DNA of 64,000 bases from Aurantiochytrium sp. KH105 (lineage: Eukaryota; Sar; Bigyra; Thraustochytrida; Thraustochytriidae). Each line of letters opens with the position of its first letter. Within the stretch, counting starts at the first letter, position 1. Positions 18,302 to 28,149 of the stretch are shown here, piece by piece. Location: assembly GCA_003116975.1 (NCBI GenBank), contig BGKB01000213.1, positions 1 to 64,000 of the forward strand. The letters run 5' to 3'. Below the pieces are notes generated by a model, which was given only the letters and a program-made list of their open reading frames with translations, searched no databases and had not been told where the DNA came from. The position numbers and the translations under genes were made by a program.

Positions 18302-19984
18302 TCAATACCTGTACTCTGGGAAATCCATAAAGTCTGCATCGTCGCCTTCCGCTTCTGTCACGGCTGGCATGGCTGGCGCGTCAAAGAGATCATCCCGCTT
18401 GGAGCATTTGAGGAGACTCACAAGGGCCCCGCTTCCATTGCACACAATATTCGACACAATGCATGCCGCAAACATGGGAGCACAGTTGCTCTCCCCAATC
18501 TCCAGCATTCCCATGACTGTGACAAGGTGCGTGATTGGAATCGGGAAAAGCGACGCCGGGACCGCGCTGATAAAGCAGGAAAGAAACAGCAGGAGTGGCT
18601 CGCCCGTCACCTCACCCAAAAGCATATGCATCGCCAGGCCAAGACAGGCACCAACAAAGTACAACGGGAAAACCACGCCGCCAACAAAGCCACTGCCCAC
18701 ACTTATAGAGACGCAAATGATCTTGGCCGCAACCGAAGCCACAAGAAGCGATGCACTGACCTTGTGCGCCATCACGTGCGAGATCACGGCAAGCAGCTGC
18801 GAATTGCCACTGCCGAACCCTAGTGGCACCACGATGCTCACAGCCCCAATTAGCAGTCCTCCTACCGCCGGAGCCAGGACGGTGTACACCTTGACCGGGA
18901 GCCAGCGCTTGAAACTTCGGAAAACCTGCGTCGAGACGCCAATTCCAATGGCAATGAGCAGCCCCACAACGCCAGAGATGAGACCAAAAATGACGCCCCA
19001 AACCAAGTGTATGGACTCAAACTCGTACGGGCCAAGTTCACCGCCGATGGGCACAAAAGGGAGATATGACCTTCCCGCGATGACGAGATTCACCGCATAC
19101 GCTGCGAGAACTGAAGTGCCCATTTCGGCAAAGTAGCGCAAATAGTACGCTTGCAGCTCGTCTCCGGGTCCAAGCTCTCCAACGAGAACCATGGGCGTCA
19201 CAGGAGACGGAAACAAACACCCGAGCGCCGCACCAATCCCATGGAGACAGCTCCTGCGCACACGGTCATCATCAAATCCGCGCAGTTCGGAGAAAACCTG
19301 GGCCACCGCGCCGCCAACAGAGCCCAACACAGCTGATGGACCTAGCGCCGCTCCTCCCGAAACGGACACGACGGAGATGAGCACCAGCTTCATCATGTTG
19401 TACGGGTTCACGTATTGTTGGTTGATTTGCTTGAAGAGTCCGTCGTAATCGTCTTCAAGTGCGACAACGAGCTTGAGAACCCCCACGAGCGCTCCTGTCC
19501 CACCAATGACTGCAATCCAATAAGGCTTGCCATGAAGAAGCTGGACAGACTCTGGATCTCCTGGGTAAGCCGTCGTCGTCCATAAAATTGGGAGCTCACG
19601 CATGGGCCACACCAGGGCAGCGCACAGAACGCCGACGATACATCCAAAGACAATTCCTGCCGAGATATCGAGCGCAAATTCCCATTCTTGCGCGTACGAG
19701 CTGCACATGGGACATCGCTTACCAAGTCCATGTGCACTGCATTTGAAATCCTCTGAATCTTTGCGTGCAGTGAGCAAGCGGTCTGAAAAGAGCCCACGAT
19801 GGCTTTCTCCACGCAATAGACTTGCTCGCGACTCTAGTCGGGTTGTTTCTCGTCGCGGAAAGCTGACCAGTGGAGTTTGGAGATCGCCTTGCTCTGCTCT
19901 TTCTGCCTCGGTGTCTAGCTCATCGTCGCTGCGGTCAACATGAGGCTCGCTTCGAGAATTTGAAGTTGAGTCTGATTCAAGCAT
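18302..19984 (-). CDS. CLC-type chloride channel/transporter family protein
   Basis: This 560-residue protein has a long Ser/Glu-rich cytoplasmic N-terminus (residues 1-100, with KCSAHGLGKRCPMC) and about ten hydrophobic segments. CLC landmarks include VSVSGGAALGPSAVLGSVGG at 207-225, the helix-loop at the 'GxxGPE' position, and SVGSGFVGGVVFPLYFVGAC at 428-447, the 'GxFxP' region. In the first motif Ser217 stands where most members carry the gating/exchange glutamate (GPE). This suggests a channel-like or altered gate. No CBS domains follow, unlike eukaryotic CLC-1 to 7, so it resembles the shorter prokaryote-like branch. The gene converges with PP2C over 281 bp. Confidence 0.82.
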   Translation of the reverse strand: MLESDSTSNSRSEPHVDRSDDELDTEAERAEQGDLQTPLVSFPRRETTRLESRASLLRGESHRGLFSDRLLTARKDSEDFKCSAHGLGKRCPMCSSYAQEWEFALDISAGIVFGCIVGVLCAALVWPMRELPILWTTTAYPGDPESVQLLHGKPYWIAVIGGTGALVGVLKLVVALEDDYDGLFKQINQQYVNPYNMMKLVLISVVSVSGGAALGPSAVLGSVGGAVAQVFSELRGFDDDRVRRSCLHGIGAALGCLFPSPVTPMVLVGELGPGDELQAYYLRYFAEMGTSVLAAYAVNLVIAGRSYLPFVPIGGELGPYEFESIHLVWGVIFGLISGVVGLLIAIGIGVSTQVFRSFKRWLPVKVYTVLAPAVGGLLIGAVSIVVPLGFGSGNSQLLAVISHVMAHKVSASLLVASVAAKIICVSISVGSGFVGGVVFPLYFVGACLGLAMHMLLGEVTGEPLLLFLSCFISAVPASLFPIPITHLVTVMGMLEIGESNCAPMFAACIVSNIVCNGSGALVSLLKCSKRDDLFDAPAMPAVTEAEGDDADFMDFPEYRY

Positions 19985-20726
19985 GGTTCACTGTGATAGG
20001 ACCGCCTACGCACTTACGTACGCAGGACAGAGAGGCAAACGCTCCGCGCGCGTCTGACTGTAATGAGCGAGGGCGGCTACGGCTCTGCGGATCCACGCGC
20101 CTCGGGCTGGAGAGCCCCAGCGAGCCCGAGGCTCTGCAACAATGCGATCTAGACTCTGCAGAGATAGAAGCCCCTTTCGCAGCGGCGTGCCGGCACCTGT
20201 TTGGTAGAGCTGGCGCTGCCTGCAAAAGTTTTCTCGTTGGCACCTTTGGTTCAACCCCTAACCTCGCACGGCCACGCAGCGAGTCTGCGCGCGCGGCTCC
20301 GAGTCTCGTTTTCGCACTGCTTGGCTGACGACGTAGGTGAGGATCCCAGATTTTTTTATTTTTTTGGAGGGGTTGGGCACTGAGGGACGCATTGGAGGCG
20401 TCTCGAGAGCGCAACGGTCAGCAGCAGCTGCAACTGGTTGTGCGACGAGGACCCGGAGGACAATGAATGACTTTGCCGCGTAGGGTTTTCATTTTTTAAT
20501 GCGAAGGACAGAGGCGTGAAGCCCGACGGCGTTTGTCTCTGGCGGCGATCGATGCGGATGCGTGCCGGCAGCGCGTAGAGAAGGGTTTTAGAAAGAACCT
20601 TGTTGCAGCTGCTGCTGTTTCCAGGCGAACTCAGGTTGACAAAACGCTGACGCGGTCCCACGCTCACGAAGGCATCGGTGCGTGAACGCTAGTGTGATAG
20701 TGCGCGCGGGAATAATCAAGGCGAAG
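19985..20726. promoter_or_regulatory. divergent upstream region of CLC and Cys-rich protein genes
   Basis: This 742-bp gap lies between outward-facing starts. Open frames on both strands lack domains. No specific motif was recognised. Confidence 0.35.
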
Positions 20727-21575
20727 ATGTCGAGCGCGACGTCGTGCGTGTGGATCCCACCCAATGAACGCGTGCGCTGCGCGAACTGTACGACGAAAAT
20801 TCAGCCGTGGCTGCCCAAAGCAAGTCAGCGAGCATGCTGTGCAAGCGGCGGCGCACGTAAAGCAGAGGTAAAGCGGCGCGAAGACTACCCGAAACGCTTA
20901 GCGTCAGCCAAGAGAATGGTATGCGCTCGGTACCAACAAACTGGTGTTTGCTTGAACATGGAACGTCTAGGCTGGTGCCAGTTCCACCATCCTTTGCCGG
21001 ACAAAATTGTGCAGCTCGACTTTGAGGGACCCTCACGATGCTGTTTCTGTACGCTTCCGCTACCATGTAATGTGCACTTTCCCAAGATTGGCTCTATCAT
21101 CGATGATCCTCGATTCACGCCTCTTTTGGCTCTCGAAACGGAAGAGAAGCATGCAGAAACAGATGCCCATGAGTCTGACGAAATCGAGGCCCAAAGTATA
21201 GAGAAGCAAGCTCCTTTGCAAGATAATAAAAACGTGAAGGCACGGAAGATGACAATGAGGTCATCTGTCAAGCTTGCTGCCCAGAAGAAGAAAAAGCCAA
21301 AGGCGGCGTTCAAGACGAACGAGATCGTCGCCGCATTTCATCAAAACACGTGGCGCTACGCCTATCTTCTCGAAGAGAACCTGAACTCGGGCATGTTGAC
21401 GCTTGCTCTCAAGGCGAACGCAAAGCCTCCTTCTAACACTGTCCTTCTCGTGCGCGAAAAGGTTCGATCATTGCGCGGAATTATCTTCGAGACAAAGACC
21501 CAAAGCGATGCACCTGCAAAAGACATGATCTCAACCTCTCTCACGGCACCATCTGCAAGCGAAGCCTCTGCTTGA
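20727..21575 (+). CDS. Cys-rich putative zinc-binding protein (CCCH-like segment)
   Basis: A 282-residue soluble protein. Residues 10-40 contain RCANCTTK and ACCASGG. A central segment CARYQQTGVCLNMERLGWCQ followed by FHHPL resembles a CCCH-type finger (C-X8-C-X8-C-X2/3-H). SRCCFCTLPLPCNVHF follows. The second half has an acidic then a Lys-rich stretch (KKKKPKAAFK) and a short predicted beta-rich end. Spacing deviates from the canonical C-X7-8-C-X5-C-X3-H, so RNA binding is only suggested. I chose ATG 20727; the frame extends upstream only through non-ATG codons. Confidence 0.65.
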   Translation: MSSATSCVWIPPNERVRCANCTTKIQPWLPKASQRACCASGGARKAEVKRREDYPKRLASAKRMVCARYQQTGVCLNMERLGWCQFHHPLPDKIVQLDFEGPSRCCFCTLPLPCNVHFPKIGSIIDDPRFTPLLALETEEKHAETDAHESDEIEAQSIEKQAPLQDNKNVKARKMTMRSSVKLAAQKKKKPKAAFKTNEIVAAFHQNTWRYAYLLEENLNSGMLTLALKANAKPPSNTVLLVREKVRSLRGIIFETKTQSDAPAKDMISTSLTAPSASEASA

Positions 21576-22083
21576 AGACGCGCAAATGATACATGGTGGA
21601 CGCGAGCGACGACAACACGGCTTCGGATACGACAGGAGAAAGAAAACCATGGTACCCCCTGCCTTGTGGACGTTGGCCACCGTTGTGAGATGCTGTGCGT
21701 TCATGCACCTTTCAAGTCTCTGTTTGCAAGGGTATTGCAGATGGAGCTCGCGTTATGCAAAGGCATACACACTCCGCTCTTGACAAAAGCACGAGCATTT
21801 CCCAAAAGCACGAGCATTGCCCAGGCTGTCGTCGGGCTGTTGATGGAAAAAAAAAAAAGTAAAGGGAAAAAAGGTGACGAACTCTGCGCCGCGGCGGTTG
21901 CGGCCAAACCTCCTCCGAGCGATCAATTCCGCTCGCGTGAGTCGGCGAGGCTGCGCAAGGTCGAGCGCGAGGCAGAGACGCGAGGGGAAGAGGGGGAAGG
22001 GCAGTCGCTTTAGGCGCCTGCGCAGAGCGGCCGCGCGTCGAGTCGTGTGCAAGGAGGCAGGGCCCAAAAGGAGGCAGCCCACA
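21576..22083. other. intergenic region
   Basis: A 508-bp spacer between co-directional genes. It contains a duplicated AAAAGCACGAGCATT word at 21785-21814 and an A-rich run at 21846-21870. GC content rises toward the POC1 start. No gene is seen. Confidence 0.4.
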
Positions 22084-23901
22084 ATGACGATGATGGAGGC
22101 CGAGCAGGAGGCCGTGGCGCTCGCGCGCACGTTCACGGGGCAGGGGAGCCCTGTGGAAAGCGTGGCATTCATGCCAAGCATGAAGCAGGCAATGTCCGGC
22201 TCACGCGATGGGTCGATCATGATCTGGAACTTTAAGCCGCAGCAACGGGCGTACAGGCTCCGCGGGCATACCGGCGCCGTGACCAGTCTCGATGTGGCGG
22301 CCGATGAGTCCGTGCTTGTGTCCGGATCCGCGGACCACACCGTCCGGCTCTGGAAACCATCTGTTCAAGGCGCGGGCAAAAGCTTTCGCGCGCATACGGG
22401 GACTGTGGCAAGCGTAAATCTGGCTCAAGACGGCCGTCTCCTGTTGACTGGCGCTGCCGATAAGATGGTCAAACTCTGGGACCTGTCTAGTATGCAAGGC
22501 AGTCGCCCCAAATTCTTATGGTGCATTCACGGCCATCACAACTGGGTTCGCGATGCTCAGCTGAGCAAAAACGCGGAGCTTGCCGTGTCCGCCAGTGATG
22601 ACAAGATGGTCAAGGTTTGGGATGTTGCTACGAGCAAGGAGGTGGCTAGCTTTGACGGTCACGCCGCGGCCGTACGTGCTGCGCGCTTTGACCCGCTCAA
22701 CGGCCTTTGCGTTGCGTCTGCAGGCGATGACGCAGGCATCAACATTTGGGATGTGCGATCCGGCCAGGTCATCCAGCACTACGCCCTCAACCAGGCTGCC
22801 AAAGTCCAGACCTTGCGTTTCCACCCGTCGGGCGCCTATTTGCTTACGGGAAGCGACGACGCTGCGCTGCGGGTATGGGACCTCCGTGAGGGGCGCCTGC
22901 TCTACACAGTGCGGGCTCACTCAAAGGCGGTCAACGCGTGTGCTTTCGCGCCGGACGGCTCGCACTTTCTCACGGGTTCCTCAGATCAGCTGCTCCTTGC
23001 TTGGCGGTGCGATGGTCTCAATGATCAGGCGGCGCAATTGCCCTCTGCGGAGCTCGTATCTGCAGCAATGGCCGACGAGCATTCGCGCAAGCGGCGCCAG
23101 TCCAAGCACCGTCGTCACAGCTCGCACAGACACCACCGACACGGTCATCGGGCTTCGCTTAGCAACGCGCGCCGTGGCGATGAAGAGGAAGCCAAGGCGC
23201 GTGATATGATGGAGGAGAGCCATCGGCCTCGACATTCGAGCCATGTTGTGGGACATCGGTCGCACAGATCGCGCAGTCAGCGCAGCCTCGAGGAGGACTA
23301 TAAAGTCAGCCTTGGGGCCGAAGTAGAAGACGGTATTGTTGATACTGAACTCAAGACGGGCGGGCGTCGCCACCGCCGCTCCTCGACGCATTCCAGCAAG
23401 AAGTCCTCGCGCAAGCACCGGACTCGCCACAGCAAGTCCAAGTCGGACCGTCACGGCGAGGATCTTGGCGCTGAGGCTGCCAATGAAGCCGAGGTCGATC
23501 TCGAAAGGATGAATCACCTCGACATTGTCGCGGAGGCTGAGGTGGAGGTAGAGGAGCATGGGGCTGCCACTCCGCCGATGGCGCGCGACCTGTACGTTTC
23601 CAAGAACATTGGCGATCTGACGCGCCGAGCTGCGCAGGCAGCGCTCCGAAATCGCCAGCCTTCGCCCGCTTTGGGTCGGTACGACAGCGCGCAATCGGGT
23701 TCTTCTTTGCCTTTGCCATCGCGCAAGCCCCCTTCGCGTCCGCCACCGCCGCCTCCTCCTGCTTCGGAGGCAAGTTCTGCAGCGGGTGCTGCGGCAGCGG
23801 CCCCGCTGCAGAGCCTTGCACGGGCGCTGCAGAACGTTGAGGCTCGTCTGCGACTCAACGAGGAGGCCATTGCAGGTCTGCACGCCGCCTCTCCTCGTTG
23901 A
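22084..23901 (+). CDS. POC1: POC1-like centriolar WD40 protein
   Basis: The 605-residue protein has seven consecutive WD40 repeats from about residue 15 to 310, ending DGSIMIWNF, DHTVRLWKP, DKMVKLWDL, DKMVKVWDV, DAGINIWDV, DAALRVWDL and DQLLLAWRC. POC1 (proteome of centriole 1) stabilises centrioles and basal bodies and has exactly this N-terminal seven-repeat propeller plus a C-terminal coiled coil. Here the C-terminal helix is at about 575-600 (LARALQNVEARLRLNEEAIA). Between them lies an unusually long linker rich in His, Arg and Ser, then Pro-rich sequence. POC1 identity rests on the WD40 pattern and overall layout; other WD40 proteins cannot be fully excluded. Confidence 0.82.
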   Translation: MTMMEAEQEAVALARTFTGQGSPVESVAFMPSMKQAMSGSRDGSIMIWNFKPQQRAYRLRGHTGAVTSLDVAADESVLVSGSADHTVRLWKPSVQGAGKSFRAHTGTVASVNLAQDGRLLLTGAADKMVKLWDLSSMQGSRPKFLWCIHGHHNWVRDAQLSKNAELAVSASDDKMVKVWDVATSKEVASFDGHAAAVRAARFDPLNGLCVASAGDDAGINIWDVRSGQVIQHYALNQAAKVQTLRFHPSGAYLLTGSDDAALRVWDLREGRLLYTVRAHSKAVNACAFAPDGSHFLTGSSDQLLLAWRCDGLNDQAAQLPSAELVSAAMADEHSRKRRQSKHRRHSSHRHHRHGHRASLSNARRGDEEEAKARDMMEESHRPRHSSHVVGHRSHRSRSQRSLEEDYKVSLGAEVEDGIVDTELKTGGRRHRRSSTHSSKKSSRKHRTRHSKSKSDRHGEDLGAEAANEAEVDLERMNHLDIVAEAEVEVEEHGAATPPMARDLYVSKNIGDLTRRAAQAALRNRQPSPALGRYDSAQSGSSLPLPSRKPPSRPPPPPPPASEASSAAGAAAAAPLQSLARALQNVEARLRLNEEAIAGLHAASPR

Positions 23902-24988
23902 TATCTGCTGCCTTGTTTGGAATGTTTTGGGGGCGAGACGATACGATACGCTCGAACATGGAAATGTCGGTCGGCAAACGCAGTATCCCGTGCTCCAGTT
24001 CTAGCCACATATTGTTGCTGTTGAGCAGTCGTAGTAGACTCTTTTCACATATTGTCAAGATTAGACACGCGTCAGCAGCTTTCCAAATCTCTGGGCCTTG
24101 ATGCGCTGTTGCTGCTCACATACATTTTCCCTTCAAAAGACAGTACCGAGGCTGTTTCTGTTCGATAGTTTGGCTCTTCTTGACAGGCAGGGTATGAAAT
24201 ATCCTATAATCGTCTTTACGTTTGATTGTCTTCCGTGCCTTGAGCCCGGTGCTCCTTGCTACTTTGATCAACCGAATGGTCCGGTCAGCTTTCGTCAACA
24301 CCTTGCTCCTCTGATCAATGATCCGGTCAGCTTTGGCAACCTCTATCGTCAATACCCTCGTCACGTTTTCCCGCCCCACATGCCTGCCTTTTGCCTGCCT
24401 TACCTGCCTGCCTTCGTGCTTGCTTGCTTGCTTGCTTGCAACAAAGAGTTCCTCCTCCAGGCCAGACAAACATGTGCCGACCTTGCTCGCGCCTGCCTGC
24501 TGCTGCTGCAGCTGGACCCTGGACCCGGTGGCCCTTCCTCTGCGTCCATCTCCCTCCCTCTCCCTCTCCTTCTCCGCCATGCAGCCGGCCTGCCTGGCCC
24601 GCCGCCGCCGCCCCCTCGAGCGAGGGCAATCCACTTGGCTGGACTTTTGGCCCCTCAGCCGTCGTGGACACGGCGCGAGTGTCCGTCTGCGTGGCCGTCC
24701 TCTCCTCTCCTCTCCTCTCCTTACCTTCCAGCCTGCCGTGCCTCCCTCCCTCCCTTGTCTGCCTCGCCACCCGGGCGGCGCGTGCACAGGCAGGCAGGCG
24801 GGCAGCAGCAGGCAGGGCGGGCAGGCAGGCAGGCGCAGCACGGCGCGGCGGCAGCGGCAGGCGGGCGGCGCGAGCAGAGCCAGCAAGAGCGGCAGCGCGG
24901 CGCGGAGCGGGGCGGAGCTGCAGCGCGGCGCGGGCGCGGGCGGCGGCTCTCGTGGACGGAGCCGGCGGAGGAGGGAGGCGCAGGTAGG
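23902..24988. other. intergenic region upstream of the Ser/Arg-rich protein
   Basis: It has a GCTT microsatellite at 24418-24439 and becomes GC-rich and low-complexity from about 24470. Both strands have long frames there, which I judge compositional. The frame of the downstream gene extends back to 24098, but this part lacks domain content and is Pro/Leu/Ala-biased. It is likely promoter and 5' leader. Confidence 0.45.
24418..24439. repeat. (GCTT)n microsatellite
   Basis: Five and a half tandem GCTT copies about 550 bp before the start at 24989. Confidence 0.9.
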
Positions 24989-27640
24989 ATGCAGCGGTAC
25001 GAGCGCGCCAAGGCGTGCAGGACGTACGAGCCGCACCCGGTGTACGGCAAGGGCAACGAGTGCAAGAACTGCGCGCAGCCGGCGTCGGAGCACTCGTCCA
25101 AGGCCATCCTGCGCGGGGAACGCGCGGTCCTGGTGGCCAGAGAAAAGGCCGCGAAGAAGAAGAAGGCCAAGGCAAAAGAGGCTGCCGCGCGCCAACGAGG
25201 GAGGAGCACTTCCGTGGGGCCCTCGCGGACGCCGCGCTCGCCGCGCTCGCGCAGCATCTCCATCACGCATACCATCAACATGGACGACCTCGAGAACCTG
25301 GGCCGCTCGCGGTCCAAGTCTCGCTCGCGGTCGGTCATTGTCAAGGGTGGCGGAGGCTCGCAGAGTCGCAGCGTGCGCAACCTGAAAGGGGCGCGCTCGC
25401 ACTCAAGAAACCGCGGCAAAAGTCGGACGCTCAAGGAGCTGACCGCAGAGGCTAACTCGCCGCGCTCGCGCAAAGCCTCCCGCAAGGATACCCAGCGTGT
25501 CGAACGGCGGCGACAGCGCCGCAAGAAATCCGCCAAGGCGGGATCCAAGTCGCGGTCCGTGGCGCACATGGCGCGCGAATCGCCTTCCCGACGCCGCGGC
25601 GGCCGCTCGCGCTCAGTGCCCGTTGACGATGAATTGTCTTCAGCGTCTTCCTCTGGTTCCTCGAGCTTTTCATCCGAATTCGAGTCCGAATCGAGCTCGT
25701 CTTCGTCAGGGTACTCGTCCGAGTCCGAGTTGGATTCGCTGTCCGAGTCCGTGTCCGAATCCGAATCCGAGTCCGAGTCTTCGGTAAGTTCTCTCGACTC
25801 GGAGGATTCCTATCTCGAGGACCTCGCCGTGGTTGATGCCCGACGTCTCGAGCGAAAGCGACTCGCTCGTTATGAGCAACGGCGCAAGGAAGAACGCGCC
25901 CTACTACGCCGTCGTCCCAAACACCACAAGCAGCGTCGCGACAAGCCTCGTAGCAGACATGGCAGGTCGCGCAGTGGTAGCTCGGATCCTGGACGCCGAT
26001 CCTCGAGTGTGAGCTCGGGGGCACGGCGTCGTGTTGGCTCCTCTGTGGGTGCAAGTGCCCGGCGCCGTCTCTCACCCGAAGAAGAGCGGCGATTGCAGCA
26101 ACGACAGCACCTTGATCGCCTCAAGAGGCTTCAAGAGGGTCGCGCACGCAGATATGTGACTGCAGGGCAGCAAGCTGCCGCAAAGCCCAAAAATGAAGCC
26201 GCGCGTCGAAAGCACGGAGCCGATGGCGCCAAGGGAAAGAAGCAGTCGCATCAGCAGCAGACACTTGCCCAGCGGCGCAAGCAACAGCAGCAGCAGCAAC
26301 AGCAGCAACGAAAGAAGCAACAACAGCAGCGGAAAAAGCGCAAGGGGTCTGATTCCTCGTCCTCCTCGGGCTCGGAGTCTTCCTCTTCAGGGTCGGAGTC
26401 CTCTTCAGGGTCGGAGTCCTCGGGATCGTCTGGATCGGAGGACCGCGCTCGCTCGAGCTCGTTCGGCTCCATTGCCTGGGCCCTCACCAAAGGTGTGGTA
26501 AACCTTGCAATCGGATCTGGCAAGGAAGAGTCCTCGTCCGGGTCCGGGTCAGAGTCTGATTCCGAGTCTTCTTCCGGGTCGGAGAGCGACTCCTCGAACA
26601 GTAGTGCCGACTCACGGGCGGCAGCCAAAGCCAAGGCCAAGGCCAAGGCCAAGCGCAAGTCTGGCGCCAGCAATGCGGGGCGTTCCGCTGCAGGAGGTAG
26701 CTACACGGCCAAGGAACGCCAGCTCGAGCTGAAGCAGCGCCAAAGCTACCAGCGGCAAAAACTTGCGCAAACTGGCAAACAGCAAAAACCTCAGCAAAAG
26801 GGCGGCGCAGCTCAGCAGCAAAAAAGAAGGCAGGCTTCTGTGCGCGGTAAACGGCAGTCGGTCTCAGGTAGTATTCGTAGTGCTCACAGCGGAAGCAGCG
26901 GCAAGGACCGGACATCGAACCAAAGCGCTTGGGAGCACCGACGCATGGAGCGTCAAAAGGCTGCTCCCGAAAGATCGAAGCGCCATCAGTCCCCCCAGGG
27001 CAGACTTGCGCGTGTCCGACGTGGAGGGTCTGACTCGGAGCCGGAGAATTCACCCCAGCGTCGTCGCGTGAGTGCTGCTAGATCAGTAAAATCTCGCGGC
27101 TCGACGTCGAGAAAGAGTGCCGGCTCGCGTCGTCAGAGCAAACGTCGAAGCGCGGCAAGTTCTTCGTCGTCGTCATCCTCATCATCGTCTTCTGGCTCAG
27201 ACTCCTCGTCGTCCTCGAGCAGCGAGGGTGGCGCAACTAGGGCGCGGCGGCGATCGGTCGCCAGGAGCGTGCGCAGCTCCAAGAGCAAGACCTCAAAGGC
27301 GCGATTATCCGCTTCGAGAAAGCAGCAACAGCAGCAACAGCAGCAGCGGCGGTCTGCGAGCGGCAAATCCGTGAGTTCGAAAAAGCGAAGTCTTGACACG
27401 AGAAATGGCAAAGACATAATGACGGCTGACAGGAGTATTGACGTAAATGCAAGCAGCGGAGATGACACGCGAAGCGAGATCCAGGATGAGATCCGGCGGA
27501 GCAAGCTCACGCGGCGATCGCTCGAAAGCAAACAGCGCAGGATGAAGGCAGAAGAGGAAAAACTCAAACAGTTAGAGGGCACGTACGAGCGGCAGTCCAA
27601 GGCTCGTTCCTCACGATCGCGGGCCTCAGTGCGGCGGTGA
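24989..27640 (+). CDS. large Ser/Arg-rich disordered protein with N-terminal Cys cluster
   Basis: An 883-residue, almost wholly disordered protein. The first 40 residues are different: Cys10, Cys25, Cys28 and His35 (ACRTYEPHPVYGKGNECKNC) could bind one zinc. Then come RS-type dipeptides (RSRSKSRSRSV), acidic Ser blocks around residues 215-270 and 455-535 (SSSGSESSSSGSES), poly-Gln runs near 430 and 775, and a Lys/Arg-rich helical tail. Alternating RS and acidic-Ser tracts are typical of nuclear-speckle and splicing scaffolds or of phospho-regulated scaffolds. I cannot name an orthologue. The start at 24989 keeps the Cys cluster and drops the biased upstream extension. Confidence 0.7.
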   Translation: MQRYERAKACRTYEPHPVYGKGNECKNCAQPASEHSSKAILRGERAVLVAREKAAKKKKAKAKEAAARQRGRSTSVGPSRTPRSPRSRSISITHTINMDDLENLGRSRSKSRSRSVIVKGGGGSQSRSVRNLKGARSHSRNRGKSRTLKELTAEANSPRSRKASRKDTQRVERRRQRRKKSAKAGSKSRSVAHMARESPSRRRGGRSRSVPVDDELSSASSSGSSSFSSEFESESSSSSSGYSSESELDSLSESVSESESESESSVSSLDSEDSYLEDLAVVDARRLERKRLARYEQRRKEERALLRRRPKHHKQRRDKPRSRHGRSRSGSSDPGRRSSSVSSGARRRVGSSVGASARRRLSPEEERRLQQRQHLDRLKRLQEGRARRYVTAGQQAAAKPKNEAARRKHGADGAKGKKQSHQQQTLAQRRKQQQQQQQQQRKKQQQQRKKRKGSDSSSSSGSESSSSGSESSSGSESSGSSGSEDRARSSSFGSIAWALTKGVVNLAIGSGKEESSSGSGSESDSESSSGSESDSSNSSADSRAAAKAKAKAKAKRKSGASNAGRSAAGGSYTAKERQLELKQRQSYQRQKLAQTGKQQKPQQKGGAAQQQKRRQASVRGKRQSVSGSIRSAHSGSSGKDRTSNQSAWEHRRMERQKAAPERSKRHQSPQGRLARVRRGGSDSEPENSPQRRRVSAARSVKSRGSTSRKSAGSRRQSKRRSAASSSSSSSSSSSSGSDSSSSSSSEGGATRARRRSVARSVRSSKSKTSKARLSASRKQQQQQQQQRRSASGKSVSSKKRSLDTRNGKDIMTADRSIDVNASSGDDTRSEIQDEIRRSKLTRRSLESKQRRMKAEEEKLKQLEGTYERQSKARSSRSRASVRR

Positions 27641-28149
27641 AGAGGCAGGCACCTCTGCAGCTCGATACTAGGCCTAGGCCTAGACTTTACCAAGACAGCC
27701 GCAATGATGAAGATAACTAAAATTTAAAAGAGTCCTGCGACGGAGTCCTGCAAAAATTAGATTAACCACTTTCACTTTCTGTTGGAAACGTAGCAACTGC
27801 AACAATATTTTCATTGATTTTCCATGCTGGGTACAAATGGATCGACCTAGATGTATGAGAAAGAGAGCGAAGAAGCTGGTTTTCGTTTTCGTCCTGAAGC
27901 GCGAAACGCGAGCAAGGAAAGACAAGGGAATGCATAAAGGTAACAGAAAAAGAACGAATGATGCGATGATCAACACAAGAGAAAGAAGCACGTGCTACTA
28001 CGCAGAAAAGAAAAGACTGGCGCGTGTGCTCCTGAGCCAGCTTATTGGCACAGGCGCGAAAAGCCAGACACAGCGACATTGTCCAGTCATGCTCCATGTT
28101 TGGCGCGAGCAAGAGAGGGGAAATGGAACGCAAGTGACGATTGCCGATT
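27641..28149. other. convergent intergenic region
   Basis: AT-richer 3' flank shared by two convergent genes. A perfect 16-bp palindrome, CTAGGCCTAGGCCTAG, lies at 27668-27683. No gene is seen. Confidence 0.5.
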
